Source: Cristatella mucedo (Eukaryota; Bryozoa; Phylactolaemata; Cristatellidae). From it: DNA of 60,933 nucleotides. The stretch is taken from NCBI GenBank assembly GCA_009760855.2, contig WPIO01000392.1:1-60933 (forward strand), given 5' to 3'. Of this stretch, positions 45,330 to 55,620 are shown piece after piece; positions within the stretch are counted from its first letter, which is position 1; each line of letters starts with the position of its first letter. The notes under the pieces are model-generated. The model saw only the letters and a program-made list of their open reading frames with translations, searched no databases and was not told the DNA's origin. Both the position numbers and the translations under genes were made by a program.

Positions 45330-46275
45330 AAGGAGTGCCACGATGGCTTGTTCGGCGCCCACCTAGGGTCTCAGCGAAAACTGAGTAGGATACAGGATAA
45401 GTACTTCTGGCCCGATATGGCGAAACAGGTGAATGACTGGGTGAAGACATGTGTGGCATGTCACTCGCGAAAACCCCTATCGAAGCACCTGAGGGTAGCT
45501 TAGCGTAGCATAACCGTGGAACGGCCATTTCAAAGGGTGGCCATGGACGTTGTGGGCCCCTTACCTGTTACAAAGGCAGGCAATCGATATCTGCTCATCA
45601 TGAATGATTACCTATCCAAGTGGCAAGAGGTTAGGGCGATACCTGACCAGAAGGCCCTGACGTGTGCGACAGCCTTCGTGGAAGACATTGTGTGTCGACA
45701 TGGGGTTCCGGAGGAGATCCTTTCTGACAGAGGCCCTAATTTCCTGTCGAGGTTTGTAGAGCGAGTCTGCAGGCTGCTAAGTATTAACCAACTTCGAACG
45801 TCTCCCTGCCACCCTGAAACAGATGGTTTAGTCGAACGGTTCAACCGAACCTTGATCGAGATGCTGTCAATGTTCGTAAGTAGCCGACAGGACGACTGGG
45901 ATACGTACGTATCATAATGTGTTACTCGAAAATCGTACGAGCGTGCACGAGTCCATTAACTGCACACCGTTTCATATGATGCACGGTCGAGAGGCCCACT
46001 TTCCGATCGACCTGGTTCTCCCTGTCGACAACGAACCGGCGGCAACCGAGGAAGATTATGCACGGGCGGTCCACGACTGACTGCTCGATGCGTGGAACGC
46101 TGCTCGTGCAGCCAACCAAGCCGCCCAAGCGCGGCAGAAACTGCAGCACGACCGGGGTGCCAGGCAAACGACGCTCGAGGAGGGCGACCGTGTCTACATT
46201 TTCACACCGAAGCCACGTCGCGTAAGGACGCCTAAGCTACAGCATCTTTGGCATGGCCCTTTCCGTTTGAAGTGA
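45330..46275 (+). pseudogene. Integrase, interrupted
   Basis: A zinc-binding HHCC region is recognisable at about 45345-45480 (FWPDMAKQV, TCVACH). The catalytic core frame 45516-45917 carries the DDE residues in MDVVGPLP, LSDRGPNF and TDGLVERFNRTL. It ends at a stop at 45915-45917. The C-terminal part continues in another frame with TPFHMMHGREA and the GPF-type word WHGPFR near 46260, with a TGA inside (about 46078). Confidence 0.88.
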
Positions 46276-46902
46276 CGTACTGAAACACACATTTTCTTGT
46301 TGTAGATGAGGACAACGGCAAAGAGCAGCAGAAACGCAAAGAGCAGCTTGTACACATCAGCCGGTGCAAACCTGCACGGATGCGTCCGTCGCCTCTCTAC
46401 GAACGCGAAAACCTACCAGAGGCTTCGACCACAGTGCAGGACGAACCCGCGAACCGGCGAGACCCGGCCACTTCAGCCAGAACCACATCCGGGGCTGCAT
46501 GGATGCACCTCCTCGCGAGGAGCATACAATTGCTGGCGGCCCCATCGTCGCTCCCGATGAGAGGAGCGAAGGAGCAAACGCGCCAGCTGCAACGCAGCGA
46601 TTGCCCCATTATGAACTGAGAGCCCCGCATGAGCGGCGACCGAGTTCGCGGCTTCAGCACTAGGTAGTGCCTCGGCGGGGGACGCTCCGCTTTTTTTCTC
46701 TCGGAAAGAATTGAAAGCGGATCGTCAGAAACGGGGACGGAGTTTTTTTTGTGCGCTGCCCGATGATTTGTTAGGCACTTAGCAATGTTAGGGTAGGAAT
46801 GACATCGCACGGTTGTCGCGATGATGTGCCTGTGTGAGCTCAGCAGCTCGTAGCTCCGCAGATGGCAGATCCGATGTCGGATCCTTCCGCGGTCAATAGA
46901 TT
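46276..46902 (+). other. Element 3' noncoding region
   Basis: No env-like or other frame is recognised between integrase and the 3' LTR. A purine-rich run (46728-46742, acggggacggag) is a possible but distant polypurine tract. No convincing tract abuts the LTR. Confidence 0.4.
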
Positions 46903-47750
46903 TGTAGCGCAGCGCCAGCCCGGCTCAATGGCTACAGCATCCTGCTCCCCGCAGGAGCGGCTGATTGATGTTGGCTGGCCTGTCAACCCTCTTGTCACGG
47001 CGGGTTTTTTTTAAGGGTAGGGCGACGCAGGCCGCAGGTCGCCGCCGCCGCGGGGAGCCGGCCGACAGTTGTGGGGACTGGCTTGTCGGTGGCACTTGGA
47101 ACGATGGAGGCGAGTAGGCCGTCCGCGACAACGATTGAAGAAAAGGAGAGAGTCGACATCGGGAGAATTCGGTGGACCCCACCGAATACGGTCGTACAGC
47201 GCCCGCGCTCGCATTTTGTTTTTTTGCGTGTGTGCTCGCGTGGTCCCAGCATAGGAATTTGCCGATGCGAAATAGAAGTGGTTCGGTGTAGTGCGTATGG
47301 TATTCCTGCGGTTAAGATGGAAGCGGAGCCCTAGTTCTTCAGTCAGGGTCTAGGCTCCGGTTCGGGCTCCTCATCTTATTTTGGTCGTTCCCCACAATAG
47401 ACGTAGGTAGCCTAAGTTCGCGGACGTATTCCCTCCGCTAGAGTGCTTGTGCTGTTGAGAGCGTGTGAGGAGTTTGGAGATACAACTGGGCTAGGCGCGC
47501 ACGCAGCGACATTGTGCGCTTGCGAATAAAGCTCAGTAAAATCCCCAATTTGTGTGTCTCGCTTTCCGATTCACGCCGCGGACTCACGACCTCCTTTAGT
47601 AACGGTAAGTAGGTCAGCGCCGGAAACGCTCGTTTCGTGGCGGCCTGCTTATTGCGCCAAGGCGCGAACCGAACGGCATCAGGCGGTAGGTTACGCCGCT
47701 CGATGAACGGCAGGTTAAGCCTACTCCGCCGAGCCTTCCTTCGGCGTTAC
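46903..47750 (+). repeat. 3' LTR
   Basis: It is also 848 bp and almost identical to the 5' LTR. The length is equal because a 1-bp T insertion (near 47007) and a 1-bp G insertion (near 47075) are balanced by a 2-bp loss (near 47473). Confidence 0.95.
47525..47530 (+). terminator. LTR poly(A) signal AATAAA
   Basis: AATAAA in the 3' LTR lies in the usual position for defining the RNA end. The same word is at 41266-41271 in the 5' LTR. Confidence 0.55.
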
Positions 47751-47755
47751 GCATA

Positions 47756-48144
47756 ACACGAGGCGCGACAGCAGCATCGCGCGAGCTTCCTATAATCGGA
47801 CGCCCTCCCCCAGTCCGTGTGAAGTAAGTAAGCCGAATGCTCGGATGGAGGCGAGAATGAACGAGTAAATGAATGAAAATGAAGAAAATCCACCGGATGT
47901 GGGAAGCGGCACCTAAGCGCAGAAGTGCCGGTAGAAGTGCCAGAACTGCGAATTCGTCGCCGCCCCCTTCGGGATGAAAGCTTCGCGTCGTAGCTAGTAC
48001 CCTAGCTAGTACCGAGTGACGAAATAGTAACGGTCGTAAGAACTTTGTGGAGCACCATCGAAGGACTACGTCTCATTCAGCGGCATCACATTTATGTATT
48101 TACTGTAAAGGAAGAATGACCGAACGATTAGTGGTAGCATCAAA
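47756..48144. other. No recognisable feature
   Basis: A GC-rich beginning and short gaatgaa words near 47850-47885. No gene was recognised. Confidence 0.45.
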
Positions 48145-48340
48145 GACATTAGATTGTGACCCTGTGCATGTCACCCCTAACCATATTATTCATTTCGTTT
48201 TGTTTTTCAAGCATGATTTTACTTACCGTTCAATTGCAATTGCATTTCACTTTACAGCAAATGTAAAGCGCCCAGAGAGAGATTAAGTTCTCTGAGGGCG
48301 CTTTATCAAGTGAATTATTATTATTATTATTATTATTATA
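48145..48340 (+). mobile_element. LINE-A tail
   Basis: The words gaccctgtgcatgtcacccctaacc and gcaaatgtaaagcgcccagag are followed by the hairpin and (TTA)n to 48340. This tail is well preserved. Confidence 0.85.
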
Positions 48341-48899
48341 GCATGCTCAGCGTCTGCACGCTTAAGCGCACGGTCCCTCCAGGTGCCAGAGAGCGGCCTC
48401 TGGCGGCTCCAAGAACGATGTGGACCTTGACCTCTACTTCTTTCCAAGTCATTTGGGTAGTCCGCTGAAACATATCTTCGGCTGCCACTGCCAACGAGCT
48501 GTCATCGGATTTGCTACTCGAAATAGAACCCGCATAGCATACGGTGTGATGTCACTATTGGTGAATACCTACTTGCATAACCGGTCGGCTTTCTAACCTG
48601 TAAACTGTACGTTTTAAAGCAGCGTTTAGCACTCGCTGTGGCAGTAGCTCACTCGCTGTGTCTCAGCACGAAGCGAGAAATCGATGGTTACCAAGGTTCC
48701 AGCCAAGCTCGTACGCTCTTCGCCAGGCATCCGGCTACACGCCGCCCAGAATGTAAGCGACTTAATCGGCGTCGCACAGTAATCGATTCGCTTGAGAGCT
48801 TAAAACCATAAGCAAATGACATCTCCCTGGACCCGCAGTCGCAGTAGGCAGGCACATGCAAAGCGTACTCGGCGCAGTCTCGCTACTTCCGGTTAGCCG
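48341..48899. other. No recognisable feature
   Basis: No conserved frame or repeat family was recognised on either strand. Confidence 0.45.
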
Positions 48900-50260
48900 C
48901 CCGCAGGCTTGGGACAGCCTCTTAACTTCCGACTGCTTAATGTCCGCCCACTCAAAACCGAGGGGCTAAATATCCACGATCGGGTTGTCCAGATGAGTCT
49001 AGATACATTTCTGCAGGCCGAGGCGTGGATGACGCCGTGCTCTGGTGGCTGTGTATCAAGAGACCACCCAGGTTCTCATTCTGTCAGTCCAAACTGGTTG
49101 ACAAGGTGGGTTTCGGGGTTGCTGTCGTCGTTCATGAGTCGTTTTTGACTTAAAGATCAGCTGTTTTTTCCCATGGGACATCGTTTGAATTAGTCGCTAT
49201 ACAACACACCAGAAGAGACGATATCAGATCCCCATCAAAGACCCAGCCGCTTTCAGTTGCGATTTACCGACCTATGCCATTATTACCGACGGCCGTATCC
49301 TGGATCTCGTTATCACAAAGGATGTCTGCCCCCGATCTTGTTTTTGTTCTCGCTGGCTATCTCCGGATCATTGCTCTGTCTCGTTTACTGTTCCTTTCAC
49401 GTTATACATGTAGGGTACTATCGATCTTGTCCTGCGACGCTACTTTAAAAGCATAGACTAGGAGAAATTTTCATAATATATCTGTGAGGCAGGCCTTCTT
49501 GGTCTGCACTCAGACTAGGCCGACAGCCTCACTGCTCCCACTGATGCATTAACATGAAACTCATGAGAGCCCTTGACGAGCACGCTCCCGTATTGTAATC
49601 TCGACTTGGCTCTTCTAATAGGTGGTCACGCTATGCGACCGTCCCCGTGTGCTCAGAATTTAGTTTGTCGTCTTTGACAGCTGCTAAAATTTTGAAAGTT
49701 TCAGTAGGAAGACTGCCTTCATAGCTAGCCATCACGTCCGATCCATAGGTAAGATCAGGGACTGTCTACCACGGTGGCACGCAAACAATTGAACTAGCCC
49801 CCTGGTTCTGCCTAAGCTATATTGGTGGCGTTCCATTTAGGCTGGGCTACGGATAAAAGCCAATCGGCAAGCTGCAGCTGGAGATGAATATGTCTGCAGG
49901 GCTAGTTAATAAAACCAAGAAGTTTGACCATGTGTCTCCTTTTCTGAAAGAGCCTGGGTGACTGCCGGTTGATCAACGGATAAAGAGTAAAGTTCTTACG
50001 CTGACCCACAAGGCCCACCACAGCTTAGCTCCTTCGTACCTAGCTGAATTGCTGCACCAGTTTCAGCCTCTTCGCGCCCTCAGGTCCTATATGGAAAATA
50101 AATTAGCTGGTCCATTCCTCAGCTTAAAGACCGTTGGCGACAGAAGCCTTTACTGCAAAGATCTTAGATTGTGGGCCTCACTTCCCGAATTCTTACACAA
50201 CGACATCTACTCTAATGCTGCCGACTGTATATAATTACACACAATGTAAACTGTATTGCA
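48900..50260 (+). mobile_element. LINE-B, longest copy (endonuclease and RT C-terminus)
   Basis: The plus frame 48909-49148 contains LNFRLLNVRPLKTE and SLDTFLQAEAW, resembling the start of APE-type LINE endonucleases (N.RSL..K and ETWL region). About 49290-49410 reads GRILDLVITKD and, nearby, SPDHCSVSFTV, the catalytic DH end of such endonucleases. Near 49560-49600 LDEHAPV follows, as is usual before the RT. The RT catalytic part is deleted. The C-terminal part resumes at 49860-50234 (SPFLKEPG, HSLAPSYLAELL, LWASLPEFL). Stops and shifts make it inactive. Confidence 0.72.
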
Positions 50261-50261
50261 T

Positions 50262-50398
50262 ATTCCCCTGAGATAACTTAAATCTCCATTTAGGCGCTTC
50301 ACACATACCACGGGACTCGAGCCCAGGACTTTGGCCATCAAATACATTCACCTTGACCTCGGTCGGGGCGAACGCCTAACCGCTGGGCTAAGCCAGCG
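50262..50398 (-). mobile_element. SINE S1 inserted in LINE-B
   Basis: The plus strand reads cctgagataacttaaatctccatttaggcgc (tail), ccacgggactcgagcccagg (B box reversed) and ccgctgggctaagccagc (A box reversed). LINE-B sequence continues on both sides. Confidence 0.8.
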
Positions 50399-50595
50399 AG
50401 GCACTGTGGTACATGCCCACTATCTAAACTCCCCTCATGACTCAGCTATGCTTCTCACTATCTCTTTGTAGGGTCAGGTAGAGTCTGTAAGCTATCGCAT
50501 GCGTATTAAAAGCCGCTTAGGCTTCGATTAAGCCATTGACAACTCTCTTGCATAGCACCTTAGTCTTTGTGGCTTTGCTGAGTTGCAGACGGAGA
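50399..50595 (+). mobile_element. LINE-B 3' UTR, continued after the S1 insertion
   Basis: The words gcatgcgtattaaaagccgcttaggc, caactctcttgcatagcacc and tgcagacggagatgcattatag match the 3' UTR at 2150-2262. Confidence 0.65.
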
Positions 50596-50599
50596 TGCA

Positions 50600-50800
50600 T
50601 TATAGTACATTACGTTACTCACAGGACGACTCCCCAGGAGTCAGCAAATGCTTTAGGGAACAGTTACGTGTTTAATTTCTGTTCAAACATCTTCAAGTCA
50701 GGGGATGTAGTGTCCTCAGTTCGGGGTGAGTTCCGGGCTTTGGGAGCATGCGAATTAAAGGCAAGGTCTCTAATGGATTTGACGTTGGTTCGAGGCGCAG
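50600..50800 (-). mobile_element. LINE-A fragment, minus strand
   Basis: The words ttcaagtcaggggatgtagtgtcc and gttccgggctttgggagcatgcgaa match 23390-23480 of the longest copy. Confidence 0.7.
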
Positions 50801-50987
50801 CTATGCAGCGTGAGTAATAATAGAGCGGGCGGTACGGCGGCTAGCGTGCATTAGTGGCAGGATACGGAGCTCTGCCAATCGCCTAACCAGGTGAGCTGCA
50901 GATGAGGCGTTGGCACGCACGCAACAATCTCCTTCGCGTTCGTTGACATGCTTTATGGCGGGCGCGAATGTTTCGATGTCGGACTAG

Positions 50988-51263
50988 TGTTACGCTACTG
51001 TGTCTCCGGCTGCAGCAGCGCTAGTGGAGTCTCACGGGAGACACGAAGACACGAGCGGGAGAACGTGAGAGGTGAACGAGACTCAAATCTTTATTATCCG
51101 AGCTGGGGCTGACTCACCACAGATAAGGGAGTGCATCTGTGGTGAGCCACACACTTACATCAAAGGCTGCACTGAGTTAATTGCTCAACCGCCTGCTGCA
51201 GGTGGGCACACAACACTAGCGAGTGGCCGAGAAGCAACAGGCGCACACAACACGACGCCTACA
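50988..51263 (-). mobile_element. Probable solo LTR
   Basis: Read on the minus strand the 276-bp unit starts TGTAGGCG and ends GCGTAACA (TG...CA type). It has an AATAAA (plus 51090-51095) and a strong hairpin, CTCACCACAGAT (51113-51124) with ATCTGTGGTGAG (51135-51146), just before it, as in an R region. No target duplication was found and no internal region is attached. Confidence 0.5.
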
Positions 51264-53050
51264 GCTTGATGAGGACCGCCGGCATGCTTACGAGTCGCAC
51301 ACCGCAGCGGGCTTATGGATTTATGAGGCCTCGATGTAATGGGCTCCCGGCGTTTATGAGCGAGACCTGTTTTAGCCGGGGATCGTTTTAGCGAGAGATC
51401 TCACGTTCGGACCTCGGGCGCTTTGACTTGCGGTCCGTTCCGTTATGACTGAGCCTCAGAGCGCGGTGCCGGTGGGATGACTAACTACTTACGCTTTGGT
51501 AAGTGTGACTCGGCGGAATTTCGGGTGCTTTATTTACTACCCCGTAAGAAACGAAGGCTGCGCAAAAGTTCTGCGGCGAATGCAAGCCGAACTCTTGTTA
51601 AGTCAGGTTAGCCAATTGCCTGGGCTATTATAGCAGCGAGGGAAATTTAAATTGGAAGTTACTCTAAATGGCAAGAGCTCAGGTGATGAAATGATCCGCG
51701 GCTCCCTAGCCGGCCCGTTCCGCTGCAGTGAAGCACAGGCGACATCTTAGCAAAACGGTCCAGCTGCTGGTGAAAAGCCCGGCACTGGCAAGGCCGTACT
51801 TTTCGCTCCCTCCGCCATTGAGAGCGACTCTCAAGTGCAGACCGTCTGCAGCGGAGCTGCCGAATCGTGCCGATTATCTCCCCCGGCGACTGTGTTGGTG
51901 AACGAAGAGGAGAGAACGCTGGACTGGTGAGACGACGCCAGGGACGAACGCGATTAGGTCGCTCAGGTTGAGAGATCGCTCGTGCAGCAGCTTCCTGTGC
52001 GGAGGCGCCTGCTTCCCTCCGTGCTCTGCTCCCATTGGCCGCCTGACTAAGTTTCGATTTCGGCGCGGGCGTCTTATGGAACAGTCGTGAAGCTAAAGGT
52101 TTTGGCCTCTCTTCAGCCAGTTGAAGTGCTGGGGACCCTGACGCCAGCATCGCCAAGGACTCGGTGGATACGTCGGTGCCTAACGGGAGGTGCTTTTACG
52201 GCCATCTGTGACGAAGAACAAGAGAAGACAACTGTAACAACTAAGGCGTGTACAGAACATCTGCAAGTATCGGCAAAAAAATGCATATGCTGGAGCCTAG
52301 CGAGTTGGTGAAGCCATGCCTTGACTCATATCGCAGACGTTTAGGTTACGTTACGTTTCTATTACTATACCGATTTATGGAGGGCCTTAGTTTATGCTGT
52401 GCTCAGTGAAACGTTGGCATCATAGCTCCGTCAGATTGTGAGTACCGGAGATTGTCAGGGGCTCTTGTAAACGATAGGAGCACGAAACGTCATAATCCAC
52501 CGTTCGCAAAGTATCCGAGGCCATCTGAAGTCATAGTCAGCTACATTTTTGGCAACGAACCGGTCTGCCGTACTGCGAGGTTCGAACTAGCGATTCGTAC
52601 GCTACGGATGGCGGCGCTGCACCTCGATGTGTCGTTGAAGCAGACAGCTCTATGCTATTGCAATAGACTCGCTGCATTAAGGTACGGGTGCTTTTTAATG
52701 CTGTCGCGCTCTGCCACCGTCGGCTTCAACCTGCAAGAACGCGTGCGCGATCATCGGCTCGCTAGCGGCGCTTCTCTCCGGGCGCCAGCTCCTCCGCTAC
52801 TAGTCGCGCGGCTGCACTGGACGTCTGCACATCGCGTCACGTGACGCAGACGTGCGCATCACTCGACAGCAGCGAGAAGCCGCGCGAAAGCTACTGAGCG
52901 AGTGCCAGCAGAGACGTCGAAGTCCGGCGCTGGAGCCACGCAGGCCACGCCGGCCGCGTTCCCGGACGGCTGACGCGCGTTGCCTCACGTCGCCGAGCTC
53001 CTAGGCTCGAGAAGCGGGCCGTTACCTCGCCCCGCAACAGATGCATCCAA
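51264..53050. other. No gene recognised; CpG-dense near 52730-53040
   Basis: Frames 51659-52156 (minus, 165 codons) and 52452-52844 (plus, 130 codons) are the longest. Neither shows a family motif, transmembrane segment or signal peptide I trust. The CpG-dense end could be a promoter of an unseen gene. Confidence 0.35.
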
Positions 53051-53207
53051 TTACGTAATTACGTAATATCGTATATAACGTTTATTATATATATATATTA
53101 TAGAGCTCTCTATATTACATATATATATAATATTAATAATATAATAATATACCTATATTACGTAACATACGTATATATTACGATCTATGCATATAAGTAT
53201 ATATGCA

Positions 53208-53274
<67 letters not shown>

Positions 53275-53275
53275 G
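53051..53275. repeat. AT-rich microsatellite region, (TA)n
   Basis: Tata and atta words grow into (TA)n at about 53208-53270, with a short (CA)n inside. Confidence 0.93.
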
Positions 53276-53694
53276 TATGCATCCCGCCGTCTACGCGATC
53301 TGAGCCGCTAGCTGAGCCGGAGGGTTGCAACGTCGCCGGCGAGCTTCGCCTGCGACTGCGCGGGTGTGCTCCGCTGTCGCTCCTCCGCGGGGCCTGCAGC
53401 AGCGTCTGGCGGCGCCTCCCCGGAACTCGCCGGCGTCGCGTTCTCGCGCCAGCAGCACATCCGGACCGCAGCATGAAACGCGGGCCGGCGGGCGGCCGCC
53501 GTCAGCTAAGCGATGGACGGGGGGGGGGCGTGCTAACTAGCGGTCGCCATTCTGTCAGCGAACCTTCTGCCGGGAATTAATCGAAATAACTGCAGCCGTG
53601 GCCTCGCATTCGAAGCCCAGCCAATCTCAAAGCTAGACATTCATTTCACGCACCGCACGCACACTTTGGTAGACTTGAGCCGATCAACCGTAGC
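53276..53694. other. CpG-rich, no gene recognised
   Basis: It is GC-rich with a poly(G) run near 53520. Frames here have no recognisable motifs. Confidence 0.4.
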
Positions 53695-53840
53695 TTGTGA
53701 AGACTGGAACGACGGTGCCTACACCTCGCGACCCAGGTCGTGGGCTTGAGAGTCTTGCAGCAGGCAATTCTGCATTGCTGCCCGATGTAAGCCGCCAAAG
53801 CTCTTTCGTCGCTACGTGGCGTGAGGGCGTTGAACTATAA
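53695..53840 (+). mobile_element. SINE S2, plus strand, diverged
   Basis: The words cctcgcgacccaggtcgtggg, gcaggcaattctgcattgctgcc and aagctctttcgtcgctac follow S2 order. The B box has decayed to ggcttgagagtc. Confidence 0.6.
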
Positions 53841-54045
53841 TCCGACGTCTTATTACATTGCCAGGGAGCTTAGGCTGTCCACTCGAAAGCTGACACCATC
53901 CGCTTGCGAGGCAGTGCTACCTGCCCTACCCTTGAGGTTCGCTACGTTTTAGCGTCGGACTCAAGTGTCGCGGATGGCAGCGGACATTGGCCAATTGAGC
54001 GGGTCATCTCGCTGGCACCGCAACTCGCAGGCAACAGCTTATTGT

Positions 54046-54156
<111 letters not shown>

Positions 54157-54195
54157 TAGATAGAGTATCTCCGGAGCTCGGCTGCTTCTCAGAGG

Positions 54196-54231
54196 CTCCA
54201 CTAGGGAAGAGCGAGCGAGCTCGTCCCTAGT
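54196..54231. repeat. 11-bp inverted repeat
   Basis: TCCACTAGGGA and its exact complement TCCCTAGTGGA flank a 14-nt loop, just beyond the TA tract. Confidence 0.85.
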
Positions 54232-54429
54232 GGAACGCGGGATCGAGAGAGCTCCTCATCCGCCATCCGGAAGCTCGGAAAGGCTACTGTTAGTTAAGCG
54301 ACAAGGAAACTAAGAGCATTTGAATATAAGAGACCTAGTGCAAATTTTCTTCTTAACCTTATCACAAGCGTTCGAGCGTCTCTGTCCCACTAATAAGCAG
54401 AACACCATTTCGTTAACTTATCATAAAAA

Positions 54430-54592
54430 ATGAATTTCAATTCATTTGCATAGCGCCCTAAGAGAACCTCATCTCTATCCAGGCGCTCCGCATATGCCAC
54501 AGGGCTCGAGCTCACGACCTTGGTCATCATATACATTTACTTTGACCTCGGTTTGAGGCGAGCACCTTGACCACTGGGCCGAACCAGAGCAT
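54430..54592 (-). mobile_element. SINE S1, best-preserved copy, minus strand
   Basis: The tail hairpin has outer arms AGCGCC (54452-54457) and GGCGCT (54482-54487) and inner arms AGAGA (54461-54465) and TCTCT (54472-54476). The B box (reversed ggctcgagctcacgacc) is at about 54502-54519. The A box, minus-strand CGGCCCAGTGG, is at 54571-54581. Confidence 0.85.
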
Positions 54593-55079
54593 ATGTTTTC
54601 GAGCGTATCTGTCGCACAAAAAAATCATGCTTTTGTAATATTTTCTAGCTTTCATTAGTCAATAATTTGAATCACTCGTTATAAATACAAATGAAACTTT
54701 GGTTTTTGTAAATCGCACGAATAATTTGGTTTTGTAAGATTAACTGAATGGACACAAACTTGTAAAGTACCGAAAGACCTAGCGAGTCACTGGCGGCTTG
54801 CCTTTCCAAGTAATTTTTTATTTAACGTCGCCTTTCATTGGGGAACTTAATTAGAGATGCTTACTGACGTAATCGGCTGCCTCCCGCTCGCCCAAACCGC
54901 AGCAGCGATCGCAGGATGCCAGACCGCGCCCATGCCACAGGCAGCTTGGAATTCAGAGTGCGATTGAAGAGGCGGACACTACAATGTGCCACCGGGCGGG
55001 CATTAGTGGTTATTTGGTTGATCACGTGGTTCGGGGTGGCGCGGGGGGGGGCTGGGCCCATCGTCCCCCTTCCCTTAGA
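54593..55079. other. No gene recognised
   Basis: An AT-rich first half is followed by a poly(G) run near 55045. The open frame from 54916 is dismissed because it enters LINE-A antisense sequence. Confidence 0.45.
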
Positions 55080-55620
55080 TGCTACGAGCGAGAGAAGATT
55101 GCGTGCTCAGGCATGTTTTAGGTTTATTCAATTTGAGAATGCTTGCTATTATTCAATGGCTAACGTCAGCTCCACTGTCTACGCTTCACTGGCGATGAAT
55201 AGATTTGACATGCTGGAAGGCACGGGGTGGGGATACCGAAGCGAAAGCACAGGTGAGTGCCATCTGCACAAAAATGTACGCCTAGATGTACTGGGCAATG
55301 ACGTAGGCAAGAGGGAGGTTATGGATTTGCGAAAGAATTTGACCAACCGGCCGATATCACTGAGGAGCCCCATACCCGTACTATAAAGGCTACACCGTGA
55401 CTTTTGCCCTCGACGTCAATGTTCTGAAATCTCTCACTGAGACAGGACCTAAGCGTGGGTTGCGGTCGCGACTCTTCGCTAGTGCTGTCCAGGCTTCACA
55501 ATGGAGGACGCCCAAGAAGTATTTGATCACGCGTGACGTTAAATCCGAGTTATTCGGCAGAACAAGCACTGACACTCTACTTATTATCAGTAGTCACGAG
55601 AATGCTCATTATAATAATTA
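55080..55620 (-). mobile_element. LINE-A RT fragment, minus strand, diverged
   Basis: The words gtgagtgccatctgcac..cgcctagatgtactgggcaatgacgtaggcaagaggg align with 24188-24250 of the longest copy. Further on, gacgtcaatgttctgaaatctctcactgagacaggacctaa aligns with 24338-24380. Confidence 0.7.

Larger units (their letters stand above)
40644..47750 (+). mobile_element. Complete Gypsy/Ty3-type LTR retrotransposon, coding region broken
   Basis: The element is 7,107 bp and flanked by a perfect GCATA duplication. Two 848-bp LTRs differ by about six substitutions and three short indels by eye, so insertion is fairly recent. Domain order is gag, aspartic protease, reverse transcriptase, RNase H, integrase, which is the Gypsy/Ty3 order. 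Every domain is interrupted by stops or frameshifts, so this copy cannot make its proteins; I describe the breaks without reconstructing them. No envelope-like frame was recognised. Confidence 0.95.

Noticed and set aside
54916-55386. 156-codon plus-strand frame that looks protein-like
   Set aside because: Its right part is antisense to a diverged LINE-A RT fragment (matching 24188-24380), so it is a chance frame.
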